From CAZFYZ01 sp964523735 (GTDB taxonomy: Bacteria > Armatimonadota > UBA5829): DNA of 13,864 nt. Shown piece after piece: positions 1-5,892 of this stretch (its first letter is position 1; each line of letters starts with the position of its first letter). The stretch covers positions 1 to 13,864 of the forward strand of contig CAZFYZ010000107.1 of the NCBI GenBank assembly GCA_964523735.1, written 5' to 3'. The notes under the pieces were generated by a model. The model was given only the letters and a program-made list of their open reading frames with translations, was not told where the DNA came from and did no database searches. The position numbers and the translations under genes are program-made.

Positions 1-132
1 CCGCAGCATCTCGCAAACCGGCAGCAGCGCCTCGGGCTTGAGACGAACGTTGAGAACGCCGTCAAGCTCAGTTGCCTCGATGATGGCTTCTGGTAGGGAA
101 TTGCGTATGGTCTTCTCTAGGAATTCAGACAT
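1..132 (-). CDS. nuoC: NADH-quinone oxidoreductase subunit C (NuoC), N-terminal 44 codons only
   Basis: The frame opens with ATG at 132 and stays open to the left edge, so only 44 residues are visible (it starts MSEFLEKTIR and ends PVCEMLR). NuoC is the roughly 30-kDa hydrophilic peripheral-arm subunit of complex I. The visible part resembles the start of that family: a short helix, a strand with alternating Val residues (LNVRL), then a helix ending in LR, where the family reads roughly 'L..v...LR'. The call leans strongly on context: nuoA and nuoB lie upstream on the same strand, and nuoC normally follows nuoB. The start overlaps the stop of the preceding small membrane-protein gene by 8 bases (125-132), which suggests translational coupling. 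There is no strong Shine-Dalgarno. The piece is too short to exclude another protein from sequence alone. Confidence 0.7.
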   Translation of the reverse strand, partial: MSEFLEKTIRNSLPEAIIEATELDGVLNVRLKPEALLPVCEMLR

Positions 133-514
133 TAGTATCAGGTTCCACTCTGCGCAGTTTCGTATAGATCGAGTACAGCAATGCTGCAAACGCCAGACCC
201 GCAAGCACGCCACCAGCGATTATGCCGAATAGCCGCTGCTCAGCTAAGCCGCTGACGACGAACGCGAGCCCCAGGCCAGTGTACCAAGAGAACATACCGA
301 TCTCCCATAGCCTGCTCCACAGCAGGACGCAAGCAGACACAAAGGCAGTCGCCGACAGCACCTGTACGACACCTACGCTTCCCATGCTCAGCACGAGGGC
401 AGCCATTGCGACAGCTACAACGCCAAAGGCGCGCCTAACGCCCACATACTTCCCTGCAAGGCTGAACGGAGGCTCGCGCTGCGCCCCTGCTTCCCCCAAT
501 GGTTCGCTTGTCAT
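125..514 (-). CDS. Small four-helix membrane protein, function unknown
   Basis: A 129-residue protein that I do not recognise. After a polar N-terminus of about 25 residues there are four hydrophobic stretches, at roughly 27-44, 46-66, 71-90 and 94-116. The tail is short and basic then acidic (KLRRVEPD). No catalytic or metal-binding motif is visible. The start is ATG at 514, 24 bases after the hepT stop, and the ribosome binding site is poor. The stop overlaps the nuoC start by 8 bases, so it is probably read on the same message. It sits with mntA-hepT between nuoB and nuoC, a place where complex I operons normally have no extra gene, so it probably arrived as cargo with that pair or separately. 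An integral inner-membrane location is inferred; no function is claimed. Confidence 0.75.
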   Translation of the reverse strand: MTSEPLGEAGAQREPPFSLAGKYVGVRRAFGVVAVAMAALVLSMGSVGVVQVLSATAFVSACVLLWSRLWEIGMFSWYTGLGLAFVVSGLAEQRLFGIIAGGVLAGLAFAALLYSIYTKLRRVEPDTNV

Positions 515-538
515 CTGCGCCCAACCATCTTCCAGCCA

Positions 539-877
539 TCACTTCCCCGGCGGGACGATCCGCTCGAGCTGCGATATGATCGCTGGCAGATCATCAGTGA
601 TCATATCCCACAGCTTGTCAACGTCCACGCGAAAGTACTGATGGATCAGCCGGTTACGGACATTCACCAACTCCCGCCAAGGAATCTCTGCATGGCAGCT
701 TTTCTCGCTGTCTGAGACACAGCGGGCTGCCTCACCAAGGACCTCAATCTGGCGCATTACAGCGTCCTGAACAATCGAGTTCCTTTCAAACTCCTCGTGG
801 TCAACATCCTCCACATACGTGCGCACCTTGCGAGCCGCAATGAGCATGTCGAGAATGTAGGCATCGTCACGCCACAT
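539..877 (-). CDS. hepT: HepT-like HEPN ribonuclease toxin (DUF86 family)
   Basis: A 112-residue all-helical protein of the HepT/DUF86 branch of the HEPN superfamily, whose members are small RNases acting as toxins. The RX4HXY active-site motif is present at residues 74-81 (RNRLIHQY: Arg74, His79, Tyr81). In studied MntA-HepT pairs the Tyr of this motif is AMPylated by the partner, which neutralises the toxin. The family's early helix with an IVQDAV..QIEVLGEA stretch is clear at 35-50. I start it at ATG 877, giving MWRDDAYILD at the usual family N-terminus and an 11-base overlap with the mntA stop. A longer open frame reaching to 1009 lies inside mntA in another frame and is not used. The catalytic residues are intact, so the toxin looks functional. 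Confidence 0.9.
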   Translation of the reverse strand: MWRDDAYILDMLIAARKVRTYVEDVDHEEFERNSIVQDAVMRQIEVLGEAARCVSDSEKSCHAEIPWRELVNVRNRLIHQYFRVDVDKLWDMITDDLPAIISQLERIVPPGK

Positions 878-1178
878 ACACGCGCTCCACGTGCTCCAGA
901 ATGTGCTGCCGCCGGATGTAGTTCTCGCTCTGCTCCACGGCCTCTCGCTCCACAAGGTCGACCTCGCGCCCGAGCAGTTCCGCCAACTCGTCCTGCATAT
1001 GCACGACATCGAAGAGTCCGTGGCGAGAGCCCTCGGAGAACGTTACAAGCACATCCACGTCACTATCGGGACGGAAATCGTCCCGAAGCACGGAGCCAAA
1101 CAAGCCAAGTTCCACGATGTCGTGCCTCTTGCAGAAATCGATCAGCTTGTCGGTGTCGAATTGCAGTCGGGCCACCAT
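867..1178 (-). CDS. mntA: MntA-like minimal nucleotidyltransferase antitoxin
   Basis: A 103-residue minimal nucleotidyltransferase of the Pol-beta superfamily. The diagnostic GS-X10-DXD motif is complete: Gly28-Ser29, then Asp40 and Asp42 (GLFGSVLRDD...SDVDVLV). The third catalytic acidic position is likely in EVDLVE near residues 72-77. In characterised pairs this protein AMPylates HepT and so acts as the antitoxin. The start ATG at 1178 has a strong ribosome binding site (GGAGGAG, about 5 bases upstream). It begins 19 bases after the nuoB stop and overlaps hepT by 11 bases, so the pair is translationally coupled with the antitoxin first. The unusual point is its position between nuoB and nuoC. 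Confidence 0.92.
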   Translation of the reverse strand: MVARLQFDTDKLIDFCKRHDIVELGLFGSVLRDDFRPDSDVDVLVTFSEGSRHGLFDVVHMQDELAELLGREVDLVEREAVEQSENYIRRQHILEHVERVYVA

Positions 1179-1197
1179 GATGCTCCTCCGAGCTCGC

Positions 1198-1731
1198 CTA
1201 CTTCGCGTGCCTCTCTTTGACCTCTTGGCGCATCTTCTCTTTGAGCTTCTGGACCGCGTACATCAGTGCTTCAGGCCGGGGCGGGCAGCCGGGAACGTAG
1301 ACGTCCACCGGGATGATCTTGTCCACACCCTTGAGCACCGCATAGGAGTCCGCAAACGGCCCGCCGGCGTTGGCGCAGCTTCCGGTCGCGATCACATACT
1401 TCGGCTCGCTCATCTGCTCGTAGAGGCGCTGCACGCGCGGGGCCATCTTCTTGGTCACGGTGCCCGCGACTATCATCAGGTCAGATTGCCTGGGGGTCGC
1501 GCGGAACATCATGCCGAACCGGTCAAGGTCGAACCTGGCCGCGCCGGCAGCCATGAGCATCTCAATCGCGCAGCAGGCAAGACCAAAGGCGAAATACCAG
1601 AGCGAGGACTCCCGCCCCCACTCGAAGATCTTGTCCACAGTGGTCATCACGATCGCGCCGCCCGGGATCTGTTCGGCGTAGTCTATGACACGATCAAATG
1701 GCCGGCCATCGCCCTGCCGCTCTACTTCCAT
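1198..1731 (-). CDS. nuoB: NADH-quinone oxidoreductase subunit B (NuoB)
   Basis: A 177-residue NuoB, the complex I subunit that holds the terminal iron-sulfur cluster N2 and passes electrons to quinone at the join of the peripheral and membrane arms. The four N2 cysteine ligands are present: the tandem pair Cys53-Cys54 (GLACCAIEM), Cys119 (GSCANAGG) and Cys149 (VPGCPPRPE). Length and order match the family. The start ATG at 1731 overlaps the nuoA stop by 10 bases, a common coupling for this pair. The C-terminus (KEKMRQEVKERHAK) is charged, as expected. It is followed by mntA after 19 bases and not directly by nuoC, which resumes only at 132. No sign of damage. Confidence 0.97.
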   Translation of the reverse strand: MEVERQGDGRPFDRVIDYAEQIPGGAIVMTTVDKIFEWGRESSLWYFAFGLACCAIEMLMAAGAARFDLDRFGMMFRATPRQSDLMIVAGTVTKKMAPRVQRLYEQMSEPKYVIATGSCANAGGPFADSYAVLKGVDKIIPVDVYVPGCPPRPEALMYAVQKLKEKMRQEVKERHAK

Positions 1732-2099
1732 TCCAGAACACCCTTCTTCCAGGCATAAACCAGCCCGACGGCGAGAATACCGACGAAGATGATCATATCA
1801 ACGAGCCCCAGCACCGCGAGCCCGGTAGTCCTCGAAAACCCAAGTAGCCCCGCGGCCCAGGGGAGGATGAAGATAGCTTCCACATCAAAGATGAGGAATA
1901 TCAGCGCATAGATGTAATACCCCACTCTGAACTGCAGCCAGGCAGGCCCAAACGGCACCTCGCCGCACTCGTACGTGCTGCGCTTGACGTCCGTCGGCTT
2001 GTGCGGGCGGAAGATCATCGACAGAAGCAGCACGATCGCCACAAATGCGATCCCGACGACTATGAATATGCCTACTGCTAGGAAGTCCTTCGCTAACAT
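1722..2099 (-). CDS. nuoA: NADH-quinone oxidoreductase subunit A (NuoA)
   Basis: A 125-residue, three-helix membrane subunit of complex I. Family landmarks are visible: the loop motif YECGE (residues 43-47), which lies near the quinone site, and FDVE (72-75) leading into the second helix. Hydrophobic segments lie at about 8-29, 61-82 and 93-116. The start is ATG at 2099; the sequence just upstream gives only a weak ribosome binding site (GAAGCGAT). The entire leader between this start and the preceding stop is a palindromic heptamer array, so the message has a large hairpin ending about 8 bases before the start codon. The first gene of the complex I group here; it follows a transglutaminase-fold gene rather than a visible promoter of its own. 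Confidence 0.96.
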   Translation of the reverse strand: MLAKDFLAVGIFIVVGIAFVAIVLLLSMIFRPHKPTDVKRSTYECGEVPFGPAWLQFRVGYYIYALIFLIFDVEAIFILPWAAGLLGFSRTTGLAVLGLVDMIIFVGILAVGLVYAWKKGVLEWK

Positions 2100-2106
2100 A
2101 TCGCTT

Positions 2107-2178
2107 CAGTTATGAGTTTCGAGTAATGAGTTCTGAGTTGCGGCAACTCATAACTCACAACTTATAACTCAGAACTAC
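2107..2178. repeat. Palindromic heptamer array, 5 + 5 units (GAGTTNN / NNAACTC type)
   Basis: Reading the plus strand in sevens from 2107 gives CAGTTAT, GAGTTTC, GAGTAAT, GAGTTCT, GAGTTGC. After two bases (GG) come CAACTCA, TAACTCA, CAACTTA, TAACTCA, GAACTAC. The second half is the inverse complement of the first with the same period. Folding about base 2142 pairs about 26 of 33 positions by Watson-Crick rules (hand count), and mismatches fall mostly at the variable unit edges. The last unit includes the stop codon of the transglutaminase gene (2175-2177). The first begins 7 bases before nuoA. It fills the whole intergenic space and would form an imperfect hairpin in the transcript. Confidence 0.9.
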
Positions 2179-3602
2179 TTAGCTCCTTTGATCTCAGCGT
2201 TGAGGCTGCCGATGACTTTGGCGAGCGAGAACATGGTCGTCGCATCGCCCTCGGCTAGCTTGATGTGGGTCGCATCGACGAAATCCATCGGCAGTGTCGC
2301 GTCCAACGGGACCCACTGCCCTACCCAGCACTCCACCCAGGAGTGGTAGTAGAATCCGTCGCGCACATACAGCACCCCGGAGACTACTTTCGCCGGAATC
2401 CCGCTCGCCCGTGCCAAGCCGGCAAAGAGCGTTGCGTAGTCCCTGCACACGCCCACCCTAGATTTTAGCACATCGCTCGCCGAACGTGTAATCCCGATGT
2501 CGGTCTTGAACGTACAATTCTCGTAGATCCACTTGCGCATCCTGGTGCAAGCGGCATAGGCGGTCTTGGCGTCCCCGATGATCTCCGTGGCCTTGGCCTT
2601 CACCTCCGGTGAATCACAGTCAACGTACGGCGTAGCGGCAAGGTAAGCGTCCAGACCGCTCTTCTTCATCGGGAGCCTGGCGGACTTTCGGCCGTCGAAC
2701 TTGTCGGCGGTAATGCGCACGCGCACTGAACCAGGCTTGCCCTTGACCTTGGTCATCTTCTGGCGGGAGTCCGTGATCAACATCTCGGGGTCGTCGAGCG
2801 TGGTCAGAATCGCGTCGAGCAGCTTGACAGTTCTGGGGGAAGCAATCGGCTTGTCGGCAGTCACCCTGGTACGGAAAGCGAAGTCCTCGGCAGTGCCGGC
2901 CATCCCGCTCATCGCCTGTTCGCGAGTCTCGCGGCGCATCGAGATGCCCATCATCGCATCGACGCGAACAACATCGCCACCCACTTCCTGCCAGACGATC
3001 AACTCACCCATCGGCGTGACACTCGACATGACAAACGCGTCGTATTCTCTGCCGGTGATGTTGAGGTTCTCGCGGCGGAGGGCCCTGATCTTGATCTCTT
3101 CGACAGCCAATGTCAGCGGGTTGAAGTAGTGCAGCGTGTATTCCTTGCCGATCTCAGGGTCCACTCCCAGCGTCGCGAACATCGCGTCACCTACCAGAAC
3201 AACGCCCTTTGGTATCGGCACGGTCTTCTTCGAGAGGCCGCTGCCCGCCGAGATAACGCACTCGACTGCTTCCTTGCTGAACTTGGCGGTGATCGTCGTC
3301 GTCTTGCCGCCGCTCGACATCGAGAATTCCTCTTCCAGTGGAGCGAAGTTGGCGTCGGCAAGCACTATCGTGGAAACTTGCTGGGTGAGGTCGGCGCCCA
3401 GAACCGTGAGTCGCGTGTTGACTGAGCTGACTATGCGGTAACCCTGAATCCCGTTCACGTCGGTCTTGTCGATGTTTACCGACAGGTAACCAACCTTGGA
3501 TTCGCCGACGTAGGCGCCCATCCACGCTTCGTAGGGGGTCTTGTAGGCAGTCGCGCGCGCGGCTAGTAGAATAAGCATAAGTATTGTGATCCGTGTCTTC
3601 AT
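2175..3602 (-). CDS. Secreted transglutaminase-like cysteine protein
   Basis: A 475-residue protein with an N-terminal signal peptide (residues 1 to about 19: MKTR, then a hydrophobic run ending ARATA). The middle region, about 25-330, is beta-rich and not recognised beyond general similarity to N-terminal parts of exported transglutaminase-like proteins. Residues about 340-440 are a transglutaminase-like core with the catalytic triad visible: Cys386 (VGVCRDYATLFAGLAR), His420 (YYHSWVE) and Asp434 (WVPLDAT). Family members act as cysteine peptidases, amidases or cross-linkers; the substrate cannot be read from sequence. The start ATG at 3602 lies 28 bases after the atpC stop with a modest GAGGA upstream. 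It sits between the ATP synthase and complex I genes and has no obvious role in either. The stop is inside the heptamer array that follows. Confidence 0.88.
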   Translation of the reverse strand: MKTRITILMLILLAARATAYKTPYEAWMGAYVGESKVGYLSVNIDKTDVNGIQGYRIVSSVNTRLTVLGADLTQQVSTIVLADANFAPLEEEFSMSSGGKTTTITAKFSKEAVECVISAGSGLSKKTVPIPKGVVLVGDAMFATLGVDPEIGKEYTLHYFNPLTLAVEEIKIRALRRENLNITGREYDAFVMSSVTPMGELIVWQEVGGDVVRVDAMMGISMRRETREQAMSGMAGTAEDFAFRTRVTADKPIASPRTVKLLDAILTTLDDPEMLITDSRQKMTKVKGKPGSVRVRITADKFDGRKSARLPMKKSGLDAYLAATPYVDCDSPEVKAKATEIIGDAKTAYAACTRMRKWIYENCTFKTDIGITRSASDVLKSRVGVCRDYATLFAGLARASGIPAKVVSGVLYVRDGFYYHSWVECWVGQWVPLDATLPMDFVDATHIKLAEGDATTMFSLAKVIGSLNAEIKGAK

Positions 3603-3630
3603 AGCAAGGAGTCCTCAGCGGGTGCGCGGT

Positions 3631-4047
3631 CTATCCGCGTCTTTCCGCCACCCGGATTCGCATGATAGCGCGCTTGAGGGAAGCCTCGACGCGCTCGATG
3701 TCCATGTCAGCGGGCTTGGACGCCAGCCGCTCTTTGGCGCGGTCGAGGGATTGCTGAGCGCGTTCGAGATCGATCTCATCGCTCTTCTCGGCTTTCTCGG
3801 CGAGCACCGTAACGACGTTTTCGTGGACTTCGACGAACCCGCCGAAGATGGCTATCGCGTCGGTAGTGCCGTCGGCTCGGCGATAGTCGAGTTCTCCGAC
3901 GTCTAACGCCGTCATCAGCGGCGCGCGATTGGCAAGCACGCCAAAATAGCCCTCAACCCCAGGCGCAGTAACGCTGACTATCTGGTCGTCTGAGAAGACT
4001 ACGCGATCGGGGGTAATGATCTCTAACTTGAATGGTTTGTCTGGCAT
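3631..4047 (-). CDS. atpC: F1Fo ATP synthase epsilon subunit
   Basis: A 138-residue epsilon subunit. The N-terminal beta-sandwich is recognisable from FKLEIITPDRVVFSDD through APGVEGYFGVLANRAPLMTAL (the conserved G-x-F/Y-G-VL..H/R-APL region, near residues 29-48) and the FGGFVEV strand. The C-terminal helical hairpin runs from about 88 to 136 (ERAQQSLDRAKERL..., ending RIRVAERRG). Epsilon couples gamma rotation to F1 and inhibits ATP hydrolysis. The start ATG at 4047 has GGAAGA upstream. Its leader and first five codons are duplicated at 4791-4885, see the separate repeat entry. In a standard operon atpC follows atpD directly; here about 1.8 kb of other material intervenes, so expression from the main promoter would depend on read-through past an antisense gene. 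Confidence 0.96.
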   Translation of the reverse strand: MPDKPFKLEIITPDRVVFSDDQIVSVTAPGVEGYFGVLANRAPLMTALDVGELDYRRADGTTDAIAIFGGFVEVHENVVTVLAEKAEKSDEIDLERAQQSLDRAKERLASKPADMDIERVEASLKRAIMRIRVAERRG

Positions 4048-4128
4048 GTCGGTCTTCCGATTCTTCCCGAATAGGTGATTCCCAGTCTGCTGCTTCGCCC
4101 TTTGATCTCAATCGACCTTCCTTGAGCC
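4034..4128. repeat. Direct repeat copy 1: atpC leader plus first codons
   Basis: These 95 bases match 4791-4885 with one difference by eye (A versus G, at 4084/4841). The block covers the first 14 bases of atpC, its ribosome binding site and about 80 bases of upstream leader. Similarity continues less cleanly to GCATCCG at about 4141 after a one-base length change. The two copies flank a small membrane-protein gene, so they look like the product of a duplication that accompanied insertion of that gene. Confidence 0.92.
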
Positions 4129-4183
4129 AGGGGAGCATCCGAACGGCAGTGGTGATACAGTCGATAGAGTGCAAGGCATGTCC

Positions 4184-4201
4184 ATCCCGATCAAACGGGA
4201 T
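4184..4201. other. Small perfect hairpin between membrane-protein gene and atpC
   Basis: ATCCCG at 4184-4189 and CGGGAT at 4196-4201 form a 6-bp stem with a 6-base loop. It lies in the 90-odd bases between the stop of the membrane-protein gene (4231) and the repeated atpC leader. No T-run follows on either strand, so it is not a standard intrinsic terminator. Confidence 0.45.
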
Positions 4202-4230
4202 CCACAAACGTGTGCCCGAGAGGCATCCCG

Positions 4231-4653
4231 CTATTGATCGTTCCCGAGCCTTGGGCGTTGGCCAGAACCATAGCCAAAGACTGTGGCGACGGCGCCTGAC
4301 CAGACACCACCGATGAGGAACAGCTCGAAATACAGGCTTTCGCCGCCTCCCATCTCGCCTGCGCGTTCCACGAGCGGAATGCCGACGAATGCGGCACACG
4401 TAGCGCCGAGAACGCCGCCGAGGAAGAGCGAGGCCACCATCGACTCAGCCCTCTGGCTAGGACGTGTTTCGTAGGCTGTACGCGCATAGAGCCAGAACAC
4501 GAACGCGCCTGCAAAAACGCCAACCGCAGTTTGTGCAGCTGCGGCAACGCTAAGGCTGATGGCAAGTTCCTTGCCAGGCTGACGCCAAGGCTGGACCCCG
4601 ATGATAGCGGCCCCCAGGACGAAGACACATAGGATCCAGAATGTTGGCTTCAT
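4231..4653 (-). CDS. Small membrane protein between repeat copies, function unknown
   Basis: A 140-residue protein that I do not recognise. Hydrophobic segments lie at about 4-21, 32-57, 71-92 and 107-128, giving a likely four-helix membrane protein (the first may be a signal anchor). The C-terminus is polar (GQRPRLGNDQ). I choose ATG 4653 (MKPTFWILC) because AAGGGGAC sits just upstream and the hydrophobic segment starts at once. The open frame continues upstream to 4737, but the extra 28 residues are polar and unconvincing. The gene lies between the two copies of the atpC leader repeat, so it appears to be an insertion in the atpD-atpC interval. It reads in the same direction as the operon. 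Confidence 0.72.
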   Translation of the reverse strand: MKPTFWILCVFVLGAAIIGVQPWRQPGKELAISLSVAAAAQTAVGVFAGAFVFWLYARTAYETRPSQRAESMVASLFLGGVLGATCAAFVGIPLVERAGEMGGGESLYFELFLIGGVWSGAVATVFGYGSGQRPRLGNDQ

Positions 4654-4756
4654 AGCAGAGTCCCCTTGGAAAGACGGCTGTCGGGCTACGGGTCCCGGTG
4701 TTCGTTGCTGGTTGGATGGCATGTCCAGCCCGACCAAGAACCGTTACAGATCAGGA

Positions 4757-4807
4757 CTACACAATCGCGGTAGTAATGTCTAGTCTCAACGGTTTGTCTG
4801 GCATGTC
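4757..4807 (-). pseudogene. Relic of the atpC 5' end
   Basis: Read on the minus strand from ATG at 4804-ish, this stretch gives MPDKPLRLDITTAIV then a stop, against MPDKPFKLEIITPDRV for the intact atpC. Nucleotide alignment continues beyond the near-identical repeat block, with small gaps, to a shared GTAGTC at about 4762-4757, so it is a degenerate copy of the first 15 or so atpC codons rather than a chance match. It carries the same ribosome binding site and leader as atpC. No later atpC sequence is seen; the copy ends in stop codons and is followed by the inserted membrane-protein gene. Confidence 0.75.
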
Positions 4808-4885
4808 GGTCTTCCGATTCTTCCCGAATAGGTGATTCCCGGTCTGCTGCTTCGCCCTTTGATCTCAATCGACCTTCCTTGAGCC
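4791..4885. repeat. Direct repeat copy 2: duplicated atpC leader
   Basis: This is the second copy of the 95-base block at 4034-4128, offset by 757 bases and differing at one base by eye. It lies in front of a decayed atpC beginning rather than the working gene. The noncoding leader is almost unchanged while the adjoining coding relic has diverged, which is the reverse of the usual expectation. The rest of the interval from 4898 to 5019 shows nothing I can name: a purine-rich stretch and no convincing promoter for either flanking gene. Confidence 0.9.
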
Positions 4886-5019
4886 GAGGAGCATCCGTGC
4901 GGGGGTGAGGAGCAAGTCGGTGAGCGCGGGATGGGGAAGGAGACATAGTGGTTGGACGCTAAACATACACTTAACCAAGCGTTACACGATAGCTCACAAA
5001 AGGAGAGGAGACAACTGAT

Positions 5020-5592
5020 ATGGCGTATGTGGGACCGCAAGGGCCGGGCGCGCCGCCTTACGGGCAGCCGCCGACGGTGGATAATGCCTCCGCGGCACAG
5101 CTCGAGATGCTTCACGCGAAGGTGCAACGGAGTGGGAACTGGTTCTACTGGATCGGCGGCCTGTCGATCGCGAACTCGGTTATTTCGCTGGCGCACGGAG
5201 ACTTCTCGTTCTTCTTCGGATTGGGGTTCACTCAGTTGCTGGACGGCATAGCCACTGAGGCCGGACACGGTGCGGGTATCGCGGTCGCATTCAGCGTGAT
5301 TGTGTCCGCCTTCTACGTTATGTTTGGCTACTTCGCCTGCCGCCACGCGAAGTGGGCGTTCATCACCGGCATCCTTCTTTATTCATTCGATCTGCTGCTC
5401 TGTCTATTGGTTCAGTATTGGCCAGGCGTAGCAGTACATGTGATCGCGCTCTTTATGATAGGAGGCGGGCTCAAGGCAGTGTTTGAAGCGTCTGCCCTAG
5501 AGGAAAGGATGGCACGGGACCGGTACTTCTCTCAAACTCCCCCTCCACCTGCCCCGGATCAGAACCCCTACCAGCAACCGCCGGTGAGCTAG
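5020..5592 (+). CDS. Proline-rich-tailed multi-pass membrane protein, opposite orientation
   Basis: A 190-residue protein that I do not recognise, on the plus strand and opposed to all neighbours. The N-terminus is Gly/Pro/Tyr-rich (MAYVGPQGPGAPPYGQPP). Hydrophobic segments follow at about 42-58, 62-77, 84-106, 112-132 and 135-154. The tail is again Pro-rich (PPPPAP, QNPYQQPPVS). Proline-rich cytosolic ends of this type occur in small membrane proteins of many uncharacterised families; no function follows. The start ATG at 5020 is supported by two ribosome binding sites (AGGAG and GAGGAG at 5001-5010, spacing about 9). It sits between atpD and atpC, so it interrupts the operon in antisense direction and must have its own promoter, which I could not identify convincingly. 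Confidence 0.82.
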   Translation: MAYVGPQGPGAPPYGQPPTVDNASAAQLEMLHAKVQRSGNWFYWIGGLSIANSVISLAHGDFSFFFGLGFTQLLDGIATEAGHGAGIAVAFSVIVSAFYVMFGYFACRHAKWAFITGILLYSFDLLLCLLVQYWPGVAVHVIALFMIGGGLKAVFEASALEERMARDRYFSQTPPPPAPDQNPYQQPPVS

Positions 5593-5892
5593 ACCGCCGG
5601 GAATCAGACAGTTTATGCAGCTAGACGGAGGTCTCGTGTCGTGACGCGGGGCCTTCGTCTCTATGAGACTTACGCACAGAGGCACAGAATGGGTGGTCTA
5701 GGTAGAGTGCTTGAGCAGCTGATGGAGGTAGCTCAGGCTGGCGGCCTGTCCCACTCAGCAGGGCACATCATGTGGCCGGTACACCCGTCCAGCACGCGAC
5801 GTGCAGGACGCTCAAGATCGACACACGACATGCAGGACGGTCGAGCGATCGAGCATTCTCCCTGGGTCGTGGCGATCACAGATCACAAATCG
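5593..5892. other. 300-base spacer between opposed genes, with minor repeats
   Basis: The convergent interval between the plus-strand membrane-protein gene and the end of atpD. I see no convincing gene. It holds a small hairpin (GTCTC TAT GAGAC, 5657-5669), a two-copy imperfect 29-base tandem repeat (from 5794 and 5823, sharing TGCAGGACG) and two perfect GATCACA heptamers at 5874-5887 just before the atpD stop. No clear intrinsic terminator with a T-run is visible for either gene. An open frame on the plus strand from 5641 runs into atpD and looks like a shadow. Confidence 0.5.
5794..5851. repeat. Two-copy imperfect 29-base tandem repeat
   Basis: The stretch starting ACGCGACGTGCAGGACG (5794) recurs as ACACGACATGCAGGACG (5823), and both then continue to a shared GATCG after a short variable part. 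The period is 29 bases, with a 2-3 base length difference inside the unit. It lies in noncoding sequence downstream of atpD. Two copies only; function unknown. Confidence 0.55.

Noticed and set aside
878..1009. 5' extension of hepT to a start at 1009
   Set aside because: The extra part is read inside mntA in another frame and has a biased Trp/Arg/Ser make-up; family N-terminus and overlap favour ATG at 877.
2107..2178. CRISPR array or intrinsic terminator at the nuoA leader
   Set aside because: Units are 7 bases without spacers, so not CRISPR; the long hairpin is not followed by a T-run on the transcribed strand, so not a standard terminator.
4034..4885. Insertion sequence between the direct repeats
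   Set aside because: No transposase gene and no terminal inverted repeats were seen; the enclosed gene is a small membrane protein and the 95-base repeats are too long for a typical target duplication.
4686..4946. Minus-strand open frame through repeat copy 2
   Set aside because: The same peptide-like stretch appears in a shadow frame across copy 1, simply because the DNA is duplicated; the composition (Arg/Glu/Ser-rich) and lack of a ribosome binding site do not support a gene.
4898..5019. Promoter for the plus-strand gene at 5020
   Set aside because: TTGGAC and AT-rich stretches are present but no -35/-10 pair has acceptable spacing and match.
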